Below, piece by piece: positions 26,872-37,433 of a DNA stretch of 64,000 bases. The DNA lies in the NCBI GenBank assembly GCA_002173415.2, contig NHNK02000004.1, positions 124,001-188,000 of the forward strand. Direction: 5' to 3'. Below the pieces are notes generated by a model that made no database searches, was not told the DNA's origin, and saw nothing but the letters and a program-made list of their open reading frames with translations. This DNA is from Marinomonas agarivorans (GTDB taxonomy: Bacteria; Pseudomonadota; Gammaproteobacteria; Pseudomonadales; Marinomonadaceae). Each line of letters starts with the position of its first letter. Position 1 is the first letter of the stretch. The position numbers were made by a program, and so were the translations under genes.

Positions 26872-28482
26872 ATGAAAAAACGGTTATCTGCTTTACCGCT
26901 AGCCATTATGGGAGCGTCTCTTGCTCTTGGTATTGCTAGCAACGCTCATGCAGCTCCTTCTACTTTTGTTTATTGCTCTGAAGGCAGTCCAGAAGGTTTT
27001 AACCCTTCTCTTTATACTTCCGGCACCACATTTGATGCGTCATCCAAGAACATGTTCAACCGTTTGTTGGAATTCAAACTAGGCACAACACAAACTGAGC
27101 CAGGCCTGGCCACTAGCTATACTGTGTCAGACGACGGTCTTGAGTACATATTCAAGCTTCGTAAAGGCGTAAAATTCCACACATCAAAAACCTTCACGCC
27201 AACACGTGACTTTAATGCCGACGATGTAATTTTCTCTTTCGCACGTCAGTGGGATAAAAATCACCCATATCACAAGGTATCAAACGGCTCTTACGAGTAC
27301 TTTACTGGCATGGGCATGGATACCTTGATTAAAGAGATCGTGCGTGTTGATGATTACACAGTGAAATTTGTTCTAAATTATCCCGAAGCACCATTCTTAG
27401 CCAACCTAGCTATGGACTTTGCTTCTATCTTCTCTGCTGAGCAGGCAGATATGCTGATGAAGAAAGGCACACCTGAGCAACTAGATATTGACCCTGTTGC
27501 TACTGGCCCTTTCCAAAAAGTGCAATATCGTAAAGATTCTGTGATTCGCTACACAGCGTTTGAAGATTACTGGAAAGGTAAGCCAGCGATTGATCGCTTG
27601 GTATTCTCAATCACGCCTGATGCGTCTGTACGTTATGCCAAGCTGAAAGCCGGTGAATGTCACATGATGCCTTACCCAAATCCAGCCGATTTAGAAAAAA
27701 TGGCACAGGATAAAGACATCAACCTAATGAGCCAAGAAGGGTTAAATGTTGGTTACCTAGCATTTAACACTAAGAAAAAGCCATTTACTGATGCCAAAGT
27801 ACGTCAAGCGCTAAATTTAGCGACCAATAAACAAGCCATCATTGATGCGGTATTCCAAGGCGCAGGTAAAATTGCCAAAAACCCAATTCCACCAACCATG
27901 TGGTCTTACAATGATAAAGTTGTTGACTATAACTATGATCCAGTAAAAGCCAAGCAGTTACTGAAAGAAGCAGGTTATGAAAACGGCTTTACCACTAATA
28001 TTTGGGCAATGCCTGTACAACGTCCATACAACCCAAATGCGCGTCGTATGGCGGAAGTTATTCAGGAAGATTGGGCGAAAGTTGGTGTAAAAGCTGAGAT
28101 CGTTTCTTACGAGTGGGGTGAGTACCTAAACCGTTCGAAGAAAGGTGAACACGAAACCGTATTGCTAGGCTGGACAGGTGATAACGGTGACCCAGATAAC
28201 TTCTTGTACGTACTTCTAGGTTGTGATGCTGTTGGCGGTTCTAACCGTGCCCAATGGTGTAATAAAGAGTTTAATGATCTGCTAGTTAAAGCGAAGCAGA
28301 CTTCTGATCAAGCAACCAGAACTAAGTACTATGAAGAGGCCCAGTTAGTGTTCAAGCGCGAAGCACCTTGGATTACAACTGCGCACTCAATTGTGTACGA
28401 ACCTGTTCGTAAAGAGGTAGAAGGATTTGTTATTGACCCACTTGGCGGTCACTATTTCTCAAACGTTAGCTTGAAGAAATAA
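26872..28482 (+). CDS. dppA: Dipeptide ABC transporter substrate-binding protein
   Basis: A 536-residue periplasmic binding protein (SBP_bac_5 family) that strongly resembles E. coli DppA: TFVYCSEGSPEGFNPSLYTS after the signal peptide, HKVSNGSYEYFTGMGMD, and AMPVQRPYNPNARRMAEVIQ. The signal peptide ends near SNAHA. Start at ATG 26872, with GGAGA 7 nt upstream; the ATG at 26866 is too close to the ribosome site. A partial terminator separates it from dppB, so the binding protein would be made in excess. Besides dipeptides, DppA homologues can bind heme or aminolevulinate. Confidence 0.94.
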   Translation: MKKRLSALPLAIMGASLALGIASNAHAAPSTFVYCSEGSPEGFNPSLYTSGTTFDASSKNMFNRLLEFKLGTTQTEPGLATSYTVSDDGLEYIFKLRKGVKFHTSKTFTPTRDFNADDVIFSFARQWDKNHPYHKVSNGSYEYFTGMGMDTLIKEIVRVDDYTVKFVLNYPEAPFLANLAMDFASIFSAEQADMLMKKGTPEQLDIDPVATGPFQKVQYRKDSVIRYTAFEDYWKGKPAIDRLVFSITPDASVRYAKLKAGECHMMPYPNPADLEKMAQDKDINLMSQEGLNVGYLAFNTKKKPFTDAKVRQALNLATNKQAIIDAVFQGAGKIAKNPIPPTMWSYNDKVVDYNYDPVKAKQLLKEAGYENGFTTNIWAMPVQRPYNPNARRMAEVIQEDWAKVGVKAEIVSYEWGEYLNRSKKGEHETVLLGWTGDNGDPDNFLYVLLGCDAVGGSNRAQWCNKEFNDLLVKAKQTSDQATRTKYYEEAQLVFKREAPWITTAHSIVYEPVRKEVEGFVIDPLGGHYFSNVSLKK

Positions 28483-28495
28483 CCTCAACTAAACA

Positions 28496-28537
28496 AACGG
28501 CTGGTGCAGATTAATTATCTGTATCAGTCGTTTTTTC
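28496..28537 (+). terminator. Attenuating hairpin between dppA and dppB
   Basis: AACGGCTG (28496-28503) pairs with CAGTCGTT (28525-28532), with an inner CAGAT/ATCTG stem, followed by a T6 run. It lies inside the operon, where it would allow only part of the transcripts to continue into dppBCDF. Confidence 0.7.
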
Positions 28538-28586
28538 GTCTCTGCTTGTTAGCAACCGACTTTATATCGCGATTTCGAGAAGTACT

Positions 28587-29597
28587 ATGTTTCAGTTTAT
28601 TATTAAGCGACTTAGTCTGGTCATTCCTACCTTTATTGGAATTACCCTACTGACTTTTACCCTTATCCATTTAATTCCGGGTGATCCTATTGAGGTTATG
28701 GCCGGAGAACGGGGAGTCAGTGCAGAAAGACACGCTGAACTAAGCGCTCAACTGGGTTTGGATCAGCCTTTATACATTCAATATTTTCGCTACTTAAACG
28801 ATGTTCTTCATGGCGACCTTGGCACCTCCTTAATTACTAAAACGCCCGTTGTCAGCGAATTCCTTACCCTATTTCCAGCAACCATCGAATTGGCATTTTG
28901 CGCCACCTTGTTTGCTATTTTTATCGGTTTACCTGCTGGCATTATTGCCGCAATACGTCGTGGCACCTTATTTGATCACTCAGTCATGACGGTTTCTTTG
29001 ACTGGTTATTCCATGCCTATCTTTTGGTGGGCACTATTGCTGATGCTCGTCTTCTCTGTGAATTTAGGCTGGACACCCGTATCAGGTCGCATTGATGTAG
29101 TTTATTGGATTGATGATGTGACGGGCTTCATGCTCATCGACACCTTATTGTCTGGTGAAAAAGGGGCATTTAGTTCCGCCATTGCCCATTTGATTTTGCC
29201 CAGTATTGTCTTGGGCACAATTCCTATGGCAGTTATCGCCCGTATGACACGCTCTTCTATGCTAGAAATTCTCAACGAAGACTATATTCGTACCGCTCGT
29301 TCGAAAGGCATTGCCCCTTGGCGAGTTATTATGGTTCATGCCTTACGTAATGCATTGATTCCAATAATTACTGTTATTGGCTTACAAATCGGCATTCTAC
29401 TGAGTGGCGCCATTCTGACAGAGACGGTATTTGCTTGGCCAGGTATTGGAAAATGGTTGATAGAGTCCATTGGTCGACGAGATTACCCAGTTGTACAAGG
29501 CGGTATTCTCATCGTCGCTACCATCATTATTGTTGTGAACCTGTTAGTGGATATTGCCTATGGCATCGTGAATCCGCGTATCAGGCACAGTCGCTAA
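28587..29597 (+). CDS. dppB: Dipeptide ABC transporter permease DppB
   Basis: A 336-residue inner-membrane permease with six helices. The N-terminus FIIKRLSLVIPTFIGITLLT is typical of DppB/OppB. The EAA loop that contacts the ATPases reads DYIRTARSKGIAPWRVIMVH followed by ALRNALIPIITVIG. It pairs with DppC to form the pore. Confidence 0.94.
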   Translation: MFQFIIKRLSLVIPTFIGITLLTFTLIHLIPGDPIEVMAGERGVSAERHAELSAQLGLDQPLYIQYFRYLNDVLHGDLGTSLITKTPVVSEFLTLFPATIELAFCATLFAIFIGLPAGIIAAIRRGTLFDHSVMTVSLTGYSMPIFWWALLLMLVFSVNLGWTPVSGRIDVVYWIDDVTGFMLIDTLLSGEKGAFSSAIAHLILPSIVLGTIPMAVIARMTRSSMLEILNEDYIRTARSKGIAPWRVIMVHALRNALIPIITVIGLQIGILLSGAILTETVFAWPGIGKWLIESIGRRDYPVVQGGILIVATIIIVVNLLVDIAYGIVNPRIRHSR

Positions 29598-29634
29598 CGC
29601 ATTTGTCGTTACGCATCGTATTCTAGGAAATAAC

Positions 29635-30657
29635 ATGACTACTCATTCCGAAAACAAGCATTCCGAAAACAAGCATTCCAAAGACACCGTTGCTAGTAAT
29701 GAGGGCGCTAGCAATGAAGGTACCCATGCTAATCAGCAAGGGTCCCAGATCAATACACAAGGAAATAGTGAGGTGATTGCACAAACGCCTGAACTATTGC
29801 GCACGCCATTACAAGAGTTCTGGCATTATTTCAGTGCCAATAAAGGCGCTGTTGTAGGGCTAATTACCATTAGCATCATCTGTTTTGTGGCTATTTTTGC
29901 AGATTGGATTGCACCTCACTCCTTCTCAGCACAAAACCGAGAGGCATTATTAGTTCCTCCCGCTTGGTTAGAAGGCGGTAACTGGGCCTATATTTTAGGC
30001 ACTGACGATGTGGGTCGAGACATTCTTTCTCGTTTGATCTATGGCGCAAGACTGTCGTTATCGGTTGGACTGGTTGCGGTTTCAGCCTCCTTAGCTATTG
30101 GGATTTTTCTTGGCTTATTAGCTGGCTATAACAAGGGCACAGTTGATATCGTTATCATGCGTATGGTTGACATCATGCTTGCCATGCCGAGTTTGTTATT
30201 AGCAATCGCCATTGTTGCCATTTTAGGCCCCAGCATTATTAATGCGGCACTGGCCATTTCCATCGTCTCTCTGCCACATTACGTACGTTTAACACGTGCT
30301 GCCACCTTAGCAGAGATGTCAAAAGACTATGTGACTTCATCCAAGGTTATTGGTGCAGGGCCATTACGCCTTATGTTCATTTGTGTTCTGCCTAACTGTT
30401 TAGCGCCACTCATTGTGCAAGCAACTCTTGGTTTTTCCACCGCTATTCTTGATATGGCTGCCTTAGGCTTTTTAGGGCTAGGTGCTCAGCCACCCACACC
30501 AGAGTGGGGCAGTATGTTAGCCAGTGCATTACAGTTTATCCAACGCGCTTGGTGGGTTGTTACCTTCCCTGGCCTAATGATTCTAATTACTGTATTGGCC
30601 TTTAACATTATGGGTGACGGTTTACGTGATGCCCTTGATCCTAAGCTAAAACAATAA
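29635..30657 (+). CDS. dppC: Dipeptide ABC transporter permease DppC with a repetitive N-terminal extension
   Basis: A 340-residue permease. The DppC core begins near residue 52 ([20 protein letters not shown]), with the [17 protein letters not shown] motif and the EAA loop [20 protein letters not shown]. The first ~50 residues are polar, poorly conserved and repetitive (SENKH repeated, then [10 protein letters not shown]), caused by a 15-bp tandem duplication. The extension probably dangles in the cytosol and has no evident role. Confidence 0.92.
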   Translation: MTTHSENKHSENKHSKDTVASNEGASNEGTHANQQGSQINTQGNSEVIAQTPELLRTPLQEFWHYFSANKGAVVGLITISIICFVAIFADWIAPHSFSAQNREALLVPPAWLEGGNWAYILGTDDVGRDILSRLIYGARLSLSVGLVAVSASLAIGIFLGLLAGYNKGTVDIVIMRMVDIMLAMPSLLLAIAIVAILGPSIINAALAISIVSLPHYVRLTRAATLAEMSKDYVTSSKVIGAGPLRLMFICVLPNCLAPLIVQATLGFSTAILDMAALGFLGLGAQPPTPEWGSMLASALQFIQRAWWVVTFPGLMILITVLAFNIMGDGLRDALDPKLKQ

Positions 30658-30670
30658 GAGTGAGTGCATC

Positions 30671-31660
30671 ATGTCATTATTAGAATTAAACAATTTAAGT
30701 GTTACTTTCGGCAATTTTAAAGCCGTTGATAATATTAGTTACAAAGTAGAAGAAGGCGAAGTACTGGGTATTGTTGGCGAATCTGGCTCAGGGAAAAGCG
30801 TTAGCTCACTGGCTATCATGGGTTTGATCGACTTTCCCGGTAAGGTCAATGCTGATGCGCTTTCGTTTGATCAGCAAGACTTGTTGGCCATTGATGATAA
30901 AAAACGACGCCAACTGACTGGTGCCGATATCGCCATGATCTTTCAGGATCCCATGACCAGTCTAAACCCATGCTTTACCGTGGGTTATCAGATCATGGAA
31001 GCTCTAAAAACCCATCAGGGCGGCAGTAAAAAACAACTGCAACAGCAAGCAATTGAGCTACTAACCCAAGTTGGCATTCCTGCGCCTGAGACTCGCTTAT
31101 CTGCTTATCCGCACCAGCTTTCTGGCGGTATGAGCCAACGCATCATGATTGCTATGGCCATTGCCTGTAATCCAAAGCTGTTAATTGCCGATGAGCCAAC
31201 CACAGCGCTGGATGTTACTATCCAAGCTCAGATTGTTGATCTTCTCATTGATTTACAACGCAAAAAGAACATGGGCTTAGTACTTATTACTCATGATTTA
31301 GCCTTGGTGTCAGAAGTCGCCGACAAGGTGATCGTCATGTACGCAGGTCAAATTGTTGAATCTGGCACTGCGGCCGACGTTTTTAGCCATCCCAAGCACC
31401 CTTATACTCAGGCTCTCTTACAGTCTTTGCCTGAATCGGCAGCAAGCAAATCTCGTTTGAACGCCTTATCTGGTGTCGTACCGGGTCAGTATGATCGCCC
31501 TCAAGGCTGTTTATTAAGCCCCCGTTGCCCTTATGCAACAGAACAATGCTATACCACAGAGCCAGCAACCCAAGGCTCAATTGAGCGTCAAGTAAAGTGC
31601 CATACGCCACTTGAAATGACACCTGTAACCGAGACAGCCACAGGGAGCCACCCCCAATGA
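30671..31660 (+). CDS. dppD: Dipeptide ABC transporter ATPase DppD
   Basis: A 329-residue ABC ATPase of the oligopeptide type. Walker A GESGSGKS, signature [16 protein letters not shown], Walker [14 protein letters not shown]-loop THDLAL. The C-terminal oligo_HPY domain has the Cys-rich [15 protein letters not shown] segment typical of a [4Fe-4S]-binding or metal site in this group. It overlaps dppF by 4 nt (ATGA). Confidence 0.94.
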   Translation: MSLLELNNLSVTFGNFKAVDNISYKVEEGEVLGIVGESGSGKSVSSLAIMGLIDFPGKVNADALSFDQQDLLAIDDKKRRQLTGADIAMIFQDPMTSLNPCFTVGYQIMEALKTHQGGSKKQLQQQAIELLTQVGIPAPETRLSAYPHQLSGGMSQRIMIAMAIACNPKLLIADEPTTALDVTIQAQIVDLLIDLQRKKNMGLVLITHDLALVSEVADKVIVMYAGQIVESGTAADVFSHPKHPYTQALLQSLPESAASKSRLNALSGVVPGQYDRPQGCLLSPRCPYATEQCYTTEPATQGSIERQVKCHTPLEMTPVTETATGSHPQ

Positions 31661-32673
31661 TCTTGACAACAGAATCGCCTACAAACACTGGATCGACTAT
31701 GGCAGATACCATTTTAACCGCCCAAGAACTGAAACAGCATTACCGTGTTAAACAAGGTTTTTTTAAGCCAGAAGCCACTGTTAAAGCGGTCGATGGCGTC
31801 AGCTTTACCCTAAAAAAAGGTCAGACACTGGCCATCGTCGGTGAGTCAGGCTGCGGCAAATCAACCTTGGGTCGTATGCTTACTATGATAGAAACACCCA
31901 CAGCAGGTGCGGTAGATTTTGAAGGCCACGACTTGCTGAATCTGGATAAACAAAAGCAAGCAGAACTACGCCAGAAAATTCAAATTATCTTCCAAAACCC
32001 TTATGGATCACTCAATCCGCGTAAAAAGATTGGCACCATTCTCGAAGAACCTTTGGTAATTAATACCAACATGTCCCAAGCGGAGCGCAAGCAAAAAGCC
32101 CTAAGCATCATGGCAAAAGTTGGATTAAAGGAAGAGCACTATAATCGCTACCCACATATGTTCTCTGGTGGCCAACGTCAGCGTATTGCAATTGCACGCG
32201 GCTTGATGCTTGATCCAGATATCATTGTTGCTGATGAGCCTGTGTCGGCGTTGGATGTCTCCGTGCAAGCTCAGGTCCTCAACCTGATGATGGACTTACA
32301 AGACGAACTCGGTCTGAGTTACGTATTCATTTCCCATGATTTATCGGTTGTTGAACACATTGCCGATGACGTTATGGTGATGTATTTGGGCAAGGTCGTC
32401 GAAAAAGGTAAAAAAGCAGATATTTTCTCTAATCCACAACACCCATATACGCAAGCGCTGCTCTCCAGTACGCCACAGCTTAACGCTGACAAGCGACGGA
32501 CACGCATTAAATTAGAAGGCGAGCTGCCATCACCACTAAACCCACCAAATGGGTGTGCTTTTCATGGCCGCTGCATTCACGCAAATGACCGTTGCCATAC
32601 AGAGACACCCACACTACAGAGTCAGAAAAATCAATTGATTGCCTGCCATGCCGTAGAAGAAGGACGTCTGTAA
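31657..32673 (+). CDS. dppF: Dipeptide ABC transporter ATPase DppF
   Basis: A 338-residue ABC ATPase, partner of DppD. Walker A GESGCGKS, signature [15 protein letters not shown], Walker [14 protein letters not shown]-loop SHDLSVV, and the C-terminal [15 protein letters not shown] Cys cluster. The ATGA overlap with dppD supports the start at 31657; an internal ATG at 31699 ([15 protein letters not shown]) is the alternative and fits the family's usual N-terminus. A strong terminator follows. Confidence 0.94.
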   Translation: MILTTESPTNTGSTMADTILTAQELKQHYRVKQGFFKPEATVKAVDGVSFTLKKGQTLAIVGESGCGKSTLGRMLTMIETPTAGAVDFEGHDLLNLDKQKQAELRQKIQIIFQNPYGSLNPRKKIGTILEEPLVINTNMSQAERKQKALSIMAKVGLKEEHYNRYPHMFSGGQRQRIAIARGLMLDPDIIVADEPVSALDVSVQAQVLNLMMDLQDELGLSYVFISHDLSVVEHIADDVMVMYLGKVVEKGKKADIFSNPQHPYTQALLSSTPQLNADKRRTRIKLEGELPSPLNPPNGCAFHGRCIHANDRCHTETPTLQSQKNQLIACHAVEEGRL

Positions 32674-33011
32674 TCTCACCTCCGCTTTCCTACCACCAGA
32701 ATTGCCCTTGAATATGAGGTAATTCTGGTGATTTTTTTACCTTCCCCGTATTTTTGGAATGTAAATAAATCGTTTTAAAATGTAAAAAGCGTTAGCATAC
32801 GTAAACGTATTTCTGGTTTGTGTTGCCAACTCAGTAACCTTTATTAGCAATATGTTAAAACAGCATTTTTCACCTCCTCAATGCCTACCCTGAAGCCAGG
32901 TTCTTCATTATATTTCGCTGGCTTTCTATCAGTATGTAGTCGTTAAAAAGCATGGAAGTTTTTGCGTTATTAGCAAAAACAGGTAAGCGTATTTTGAATG
33001 AGGATTTAGTT
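32674..33011. other. Intergenic region dppF / FG-GAP gene
   Basis: It holds the dpp terminator (listed separately), a perfect 6+6 bp palindrome ATACGT-AA-ACGTAT at 32797-32810 that could be an operator for the downstream gene, and AT-rich promoter-like DNA. The reading frame of the next gene is open back to 32952, but the ribosome site supports 33012. Confidence 0.5.
32694..32738 (+). terminator. Intrinsic terminator of the dpp operon
   Basis: CACCAGAATTGCC (32694-32706) pairs with GGTAATTCTGGTG (32718-32730) with one mismatch, followed by ATTTTTTT. Confidence 0.85.
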
Positions 33012-34607
33012 ATGCGATTCATAACATTATTTGCTGGCGTATTAGCAACGAGCGCAGCGATGAGTGCGACAGCAAGTCAACCACCTTCGGAGCCTGGTGC
33101 TCTACTCAGTATTGGCCCCAAAACTTTTACTTTCACATGGCAACAAGATCCGCGCGCATCCTATTATCAATTACTAGAAAATAGAGATGGTTTTTCGGGT
33201 TATTACCCTGTTGGACGCCCTGTTGACCGTGACGAAGAGTCGATTCGTCTTGTAGATATACCGCTGTATGACCGCATCAATGCCAGCTATATTTTGCAAG
33301 CTTGTAACAGTGCTGGTTGTACTGACAGCGGCGAAATTCAAGTCGATAAAGCTCTACTAGTTAATGGTATTGTTGCTATTCAACCAGAGGATACAGGGGA
33401 ACAAACCATAGGCCATGCCGTCGCAATCAGTAGTAATGGTAAAACATTAGCGCTTAGCACATTCGATAAGGCCTATAATAATGAAAAAATTTATATTTTT
33501 AATCAACAAGAAACAGGACAATGGCAACGTACGGCCACGATACCTAAATTTGCTGTTCCAGGTGAGAAAGGCTATGCCGCTAAACTCGCTCTAGACTCGA
33601 CCGGCACAAACCTTTTAGTTGCTAGAGAAGACGGCGTTCAAGTCTTTAAAGAAAAGCGTCTAGGTTTATGGGGCCCCGTACGTACCATCAAAGCGGGAGG
33701 GATAAAGTTCAGCGATATTCAAGCACTATCTATCGCAGCAACACCAGATGTTTCTACCGTTATTTTCGGCATTGCGAGCAAGGTTCCTGAACAGAAAAGT
33801 TTTGTTTACGTTAGTGAAAGAGGGGCTGCCCAAAATTTTGATGGATTCAGCTCTCCTGAATATCAGTTCCGTAGCGGCTTTGGCAGCACAGTTAGCATCA
33901 GTGCTGATGGCAACACTATCGCAGTAGGTGCACCTAATTTTGATTTAGAAGCACCAAGCAGACCTGGACTAACGATCAGAGACTCAGGCGTTGTGTATAT
34001 TTTTAAACGCCCAGACACAGGTTGGTCACCATCAGTAAAAGACGAATTTACTCGCTTAACACCATCGTATATTGACACCGGATTTGGTACTGGTGGGTAC
34101 AATTTTGGCAACTCTGTGAGTTTAAGTGCAGATGGCCGTACTGTAGCGGTTGGCGCATTCAGAGAAAGCGCTAATGCTACAGGTATAAATCCATTTACGC
34201 TTGACTACTTTGCTCTAGACTCCGGTGCAGCTTACGTTTTTGATCAGAATTATCTTGGCCAATGGCAAGAAACAGCTTATATCAAGGCTAGCAATTCTAA
34301 ACGATTCGATCGATTTGGTTCCAAAGTCAGCCTTACTGAAGATGGTAATATGCTGGCCGTTAGCGCACCTTTTGAAGATAGCCCAAGTTTAGGCCTCAAT
34401 AGCTCGCAAGAACAAGGAACAAACACAGAACTGGATACAGGGGCAGTTTATATCTTCAAACGTCCTCGCCGTTCACAAGGATGGCAGCAAACAAGCTATG
34501 TTAAACCTAAAACCAGTGATGTTCGCCTATTTGGTAGGGACCTTGAACTAAGTCAAGATGGCGATTCATTAATAGTAGGGGGCAAGAATTCAGTAAGTTT
34601 GTACTAA
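33012..34607 (+). CDS. Exported beta-propeller-like protein (FG-GAP/integrin-alpha-like repeats)
   Basis: A 531-residue exported protein. A signal peptide (about 1-23, MRFITLFAGVLATSAAMSA) is followed by a fibronectin-III-like domain (about 30-110, KTFTFTWQQDPRASYYQLLE) and then about six repeats of the pattern G-x-V-(S/A)(I/L)S-x-DG-x-(T/N)-(I/L)AVGA, each near 60 residues, with GAVYIFKRP between them. This matches FG-GAP-like propellers. Such proteins are usually secreted or on the surface; the partner is unknown. Start at ATG 33012, with GAGGA 8 nt upstream. Stand-alone gene. Confidence 0.75.
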   Translation: MRFITLFAGVLATSAAMSATASQPPSEPGALLSIGPKTFTFTWQQDPRASYYQLLENRDGFSGYYPVGRPVDRDEESIRLVDIPLYDRINASYILQACNSAGCTDSGEIQVDKALLVNGIVAIQPEDTGEQTIGHAVAISSNGKTLALSTFDKAYNNEKIYIFNQQETGQWQRTATIPKFAVPGEKGYAAKLALDSTGTNLLVAREDGVQVFKEKRLGLWGPVRTIKAGGIKFSDIQALSIAATPDVSTVIFGIASKVPEQKSFVYVSERGAAQNFDGFSSPEYQFRSGFGSTVSISADGNTIAVGAPNFDLEAPSRPGLTIRDSGVVYIFKRPDTGWSPSVKDEFTRLTPSYIDTGFGTGGYNFGNSVSLSADGRTVAVGAFRESANATGINPFTLDYFALDSGAAYVFDQNYLGQWQETAYIKASNSKRFDRFGSKVSLTEDGNMLAVSAPFEDSPSLGLNSSQEQGTNTELDTGAVYIFKRPRRSQGWQQTSYVKPKTSDVRLFGRDLELSQDGDSLIVGGKNSVSLY

Positions 34608-34658
34608 CACAAACTTTGCTAACCTAACCCTGTTCGGGTATATCCGCTCTGTTCCATT

Positions 34659-34689
34659 CGGCTCTGGTAACCTATCAGAGCCGCTTTTT
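34659..34689 (+). terminator. Intrinsic terminator
   Basis: CGGCTCTG (34659-34666), a 9-nt loop, CAGAGCCG (34676-34683), then CTTTTTC. Confidence 0.85.
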
Positions 34690-34813
34690 CACTCAAACTT
34701 ATGAATTCACTTTTAAAATCGAGCAATACTGTTTATTTATACTGTTCTATTTTGCTATATCAAATGTAGAGTAGATGCCCTAATTAAAGCGTGATTAAAA
34801 CCTAGATAGCGTA

Positions 34814-35815
34814 TCAGATTCGCTTACTTAACGTCTGTGAAGGTAATTCATTAAACAACTGCTTGTAGTCTTTCGCGAACTGACTTAAATGCCAGAAACC
34901 CCACTCGGTTGCGACTTTACTCACCGATTCCACGGTTTGATTGACGTTTTTCTGTGTCTGAAGCAGAGTACGCCGTGCACCATTTAAACGGCTTAGTCGT
35001 AAATATTGTATCGGGCTAATCCCCAAAATGCTGGTAAAGCTGTACTGTAGCGTGCGATGACTGACATTGGTTATTGCGCATAGTTGACTAATGGTAACAG
35101 GCTCAAAAGCTCTGGATTTTACATAACAGCAGGCATCATCTACGACCTTCTTTCGGTGATAGTAACCCTGTCTATTGGCGGGTTGAGGCGACTCTCGTTG
35201 CAATACTTCCAACAACAGCATCATCACAAGATCTTGCTGTAGTTTTATTGGTGCTCGTTTTTTATCAAGTGCTGAATAACCCGATAGTAGGCGAGCAAGT
35301 AAAAAGCGCACCTTTGCTAGCGTCGCTTCAGGCATTCTCAAGCGCCCGTATTCATTCAACTCTCGCCAGTTCAGTTCAACACCGTGAATTTGCGCCATAT
35401 GAAGCAACTTTGTTTGCTCCACAACAATCCCATACAATTGATAGTTTGTTGGGGTTGATAAGTTAAAATTGCAGGCGCTCGGTCGGCACATGATATTATC
35501 TGGCTGAATGCTTAACCCATCAATGCGACATAACGCTTGTTCTGCCAAAGGAATACCTAACCAAATAGCATCAGGCCAGACCTGACACCGCTGTTGTAAC
35601 TTTTGGTTTGTGTATTCATGAAATACTTGTAATCCACCAGTAAAAGGCAACTCAATAATACGACCATAAAAACTGCCACAACTAATTTGATCATATTGTT
35701 GCTGCCAATCGGTCAGATTACTTGCATGTAAATCTGCATCATGCGCTTCTGTAATGAAACTATCACTATATTTATCATGGCTCTTATTTGGTGCATTCAG
35801 CCTTATCGACCGCAT
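34814..35815 (-). CDS. AraC-family regulator, probably of ethanolamine use
   Basis: A 333-residue regulator with an N-terminal effector domain (about 1-220) and a C-terminal AraC double helix-turn-helix (about 235-330: VTISQLCAITNVSHRTLQYS, then SVSKVATEWGFWHLSQFAKD and YKQLFNELPSQTL). The architecture and the divergent position in front of eutBC suggest an EutR/EatR-type activator that responds to ethanolamine; this is inferred from context. Start at ATG 35815 because GGGGAGG lies 6 nt upstream; the frame is open to 35848. Confidence 0.85.
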   Translation of the reverse strand: MRSIRLNAPNKSHDKYSDSFITEAHDADLHASNLTDWQQQYDQISCGSFYGRIIELPFTGGLQVFHEYTNQKLQQRCQVWPDAIWLGIPLAEQALCRIDGLSIQPDNIMCRPSACNFNLSTPTNYQLYGIVVEQTKLLHMAQIHGVELNWRELNEYGRLRMPEATLAKVRFLLARLLSGYSALDKKRAPIKLQQDLVMMLLLEVLQRESPQPANRQGYYHRKKVVDDACCYVKSRAFEPVTISQLCAITNVSHRTLQYSFTSILGISPIQYLRLSRLNGARRTLLQTQKNVNQTVESVSKVATEWGFWHLSQFAKDYKQLFNELPSQTLSKRI

Positions 35816-35999
35816 AAATACCTCCCCAAAAAGACGCTTTATTTGCATATCCTTTATGACTTTATGGATACAACCATCATAAGAATTTGATTTTTAAAAA
35901 CTTTTCACTTTTGCCAATATTCGATAACCCTTTATTTACGGCGTTTATAAACTAGACAGAGCAAAACCTGTGCCTCGTTAAACAAAGTGGATAAAAGTT

Positions 36000-37433
36000 A
36001 TGAGTTCAGAAGCTAGTAAGTACTTATTTCGATATGTTGTCGGTCAGCGCACATTTGGATTTTCTAGTCTGGCTGAGTTAATGGCAAAGGCATCGCCTGC
36101 TCGTTCTGGGGATCGCCTTGCGGGTATCGCAGCAGACAACGCAGAAGAACGAGTAGTGGCACAGATGACATTAGCCGATGTGCCCCTAAGCCTTTTTTTA
36201 GAGCATATGTTAGTGCCCTATGAAGAAGATGATGTTACTCGCTTAATCGTGGACACCCATGACAAAACCGCTTTTGCCTCTATCGCGCATTTTACTGTAG
36301 GCGATTTACGAGATTGGTTATTGAGTGATCTGGCCACCAGCGAAAAGCTCAAGGCTGTTCGAACAGGCATTACCCCAGAAATGGCCGCAGCCGTCAGTAA
36401 AATTATGCGCAATCAGGATTTAGTTTTGGTAGCAAAAAAGTGCCATATCACAACGGCGTTTCGTAACACCATTGGTTTGCCTGGCAACCTATCCACACGT
36501 TTACAACCAAATCATCCCACCGATGATATGGCTGGCATTGCGGCTAGCATTTTGGATGGTTTACTGTACGCCAATGGTGATGCGGTTATTGGCATCAACC
36601 CAGCTACGGATAACGTGCAGCAAGCAACCCGTTTAATTACCATGATGGATGAGGTAATACAGCATTATGCCATTCCCACACAATCCTGCGTTTTAACTCA
36701 TGTCACCAACACCATTGAATGTATTGAGCAAGGAGCGCCCGTTGATTTGGTGTTTCAGTCTATTGGTGGTACTCAAGCGACTAATGATAGTTTTGGCTTT
36801 CGTCTTGAACACCTTGCACAAGCTCAAGAGGCCGCCTTGTCACTACAACGTGGCACGGTAGGCAATAATGTGATGTATTTCGAAACTGGGCAGGGTAGCG
36901 CTCTATCTGCTAATGCGCATCATGGTATCGATCAGCAGACCTGTGAAGCAAGGGCGTATGCTGTTGCTCGACATTTTAATCCTCTACTTGTAAATACGGT
37001 CGTCGGCTTTATTGGCCCTGAATATTTATACAATGGCAAAGAGATTACACGTGCCGGTTTAGAAGATCATTTTTGTGGCAAACTACTCGGGCTACCTATG
37101 GGCTGCGATATTTGCTACACCAATCATGCGGATGCTGACCAAAATGATATGGACAATTTACTGACTCTGTTAGGCGTCGCTGGTTGCTCTTTTATGATGG
37201 GTGTCCCTGGTTCTGATGACATCATGCTCAACTACCAAAGCACCTCTTTCCATGATGCTTTGTATTTACGACGTGTTTTGGGTTTACAACCCGCGCCTGA
37301 GTTTAATGTCTGGTTGGAAAATATAGGCATTCGTCAATCACAACCTCATTTTTCTTTACATGAAAAAATACCAGAGCAATTCAAAGCCCCATTGCAGCAA
37401 TTAAAGCAGCAGTTGAATGAGGAAAAGCAATGA
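36000..37433 (+). CDS. eutB: Ethanolamine ammonia-lyase, large subunit
   Basis: A 477-residue EutB, the TIM-barrel subunit that uses adenosylcobalamin to convert ethanolamine to acetaldehyde and ammonia. Recognisable stretches: KASPARSGDRLAGIAADNAE, TIGLPGNLSTRLQPNHPTDD, GDAVIGINPATDN, FETGQGSALSANAHHGIDQQ, GLPMGCDICYTNHADADQND. It is slightly longer than E. coli EutB (453). No EutA reactivase, EutH permease or microcompartment shell genes are present. It overlaps eutC by 4 nt. Confidence 0.95.
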   Translation: MSSEASKYLFRYVVGQRTFGFSSLAELMAKASPARSGDRLAGIAADNAEERVVAQMTLADVPLSLFLEHMLVPYEEDDVTRLIVDTHDKTAFASIAHFTVGDLRDWLLSDLATSEKLKAVRTGITPEMAAAVSKIMRNQDLVLVAKKCHITTAFRNTIGLPGNLSTRLQPNHPTDDMAGIAASILDGLLYANGDAVIGINPATDNVQQATRLITMMDEVIQHYAIPTQSCVLTHVTNTIECIEQGAPVDLVFQSIGGTQATNDSFGFRLEHLAQAQEAALSLQRGTVGNNVMYFETGQGSALSANAHHGIDQQTCEARAYAVARHFNPLLVNTVVGFIGPEYLYNGKEITRAGLEDHFCGKLLGLPMGCDICYTNHADADQNDMDNLLTLLGVAGCSFMMGVPGSDDIMLNYQSTSFHDALYLRRVLGLQPAPEFNVWLENIGIRQSQPHFSLHEKIPEQFKAPLQQLKQQLNEEKQ

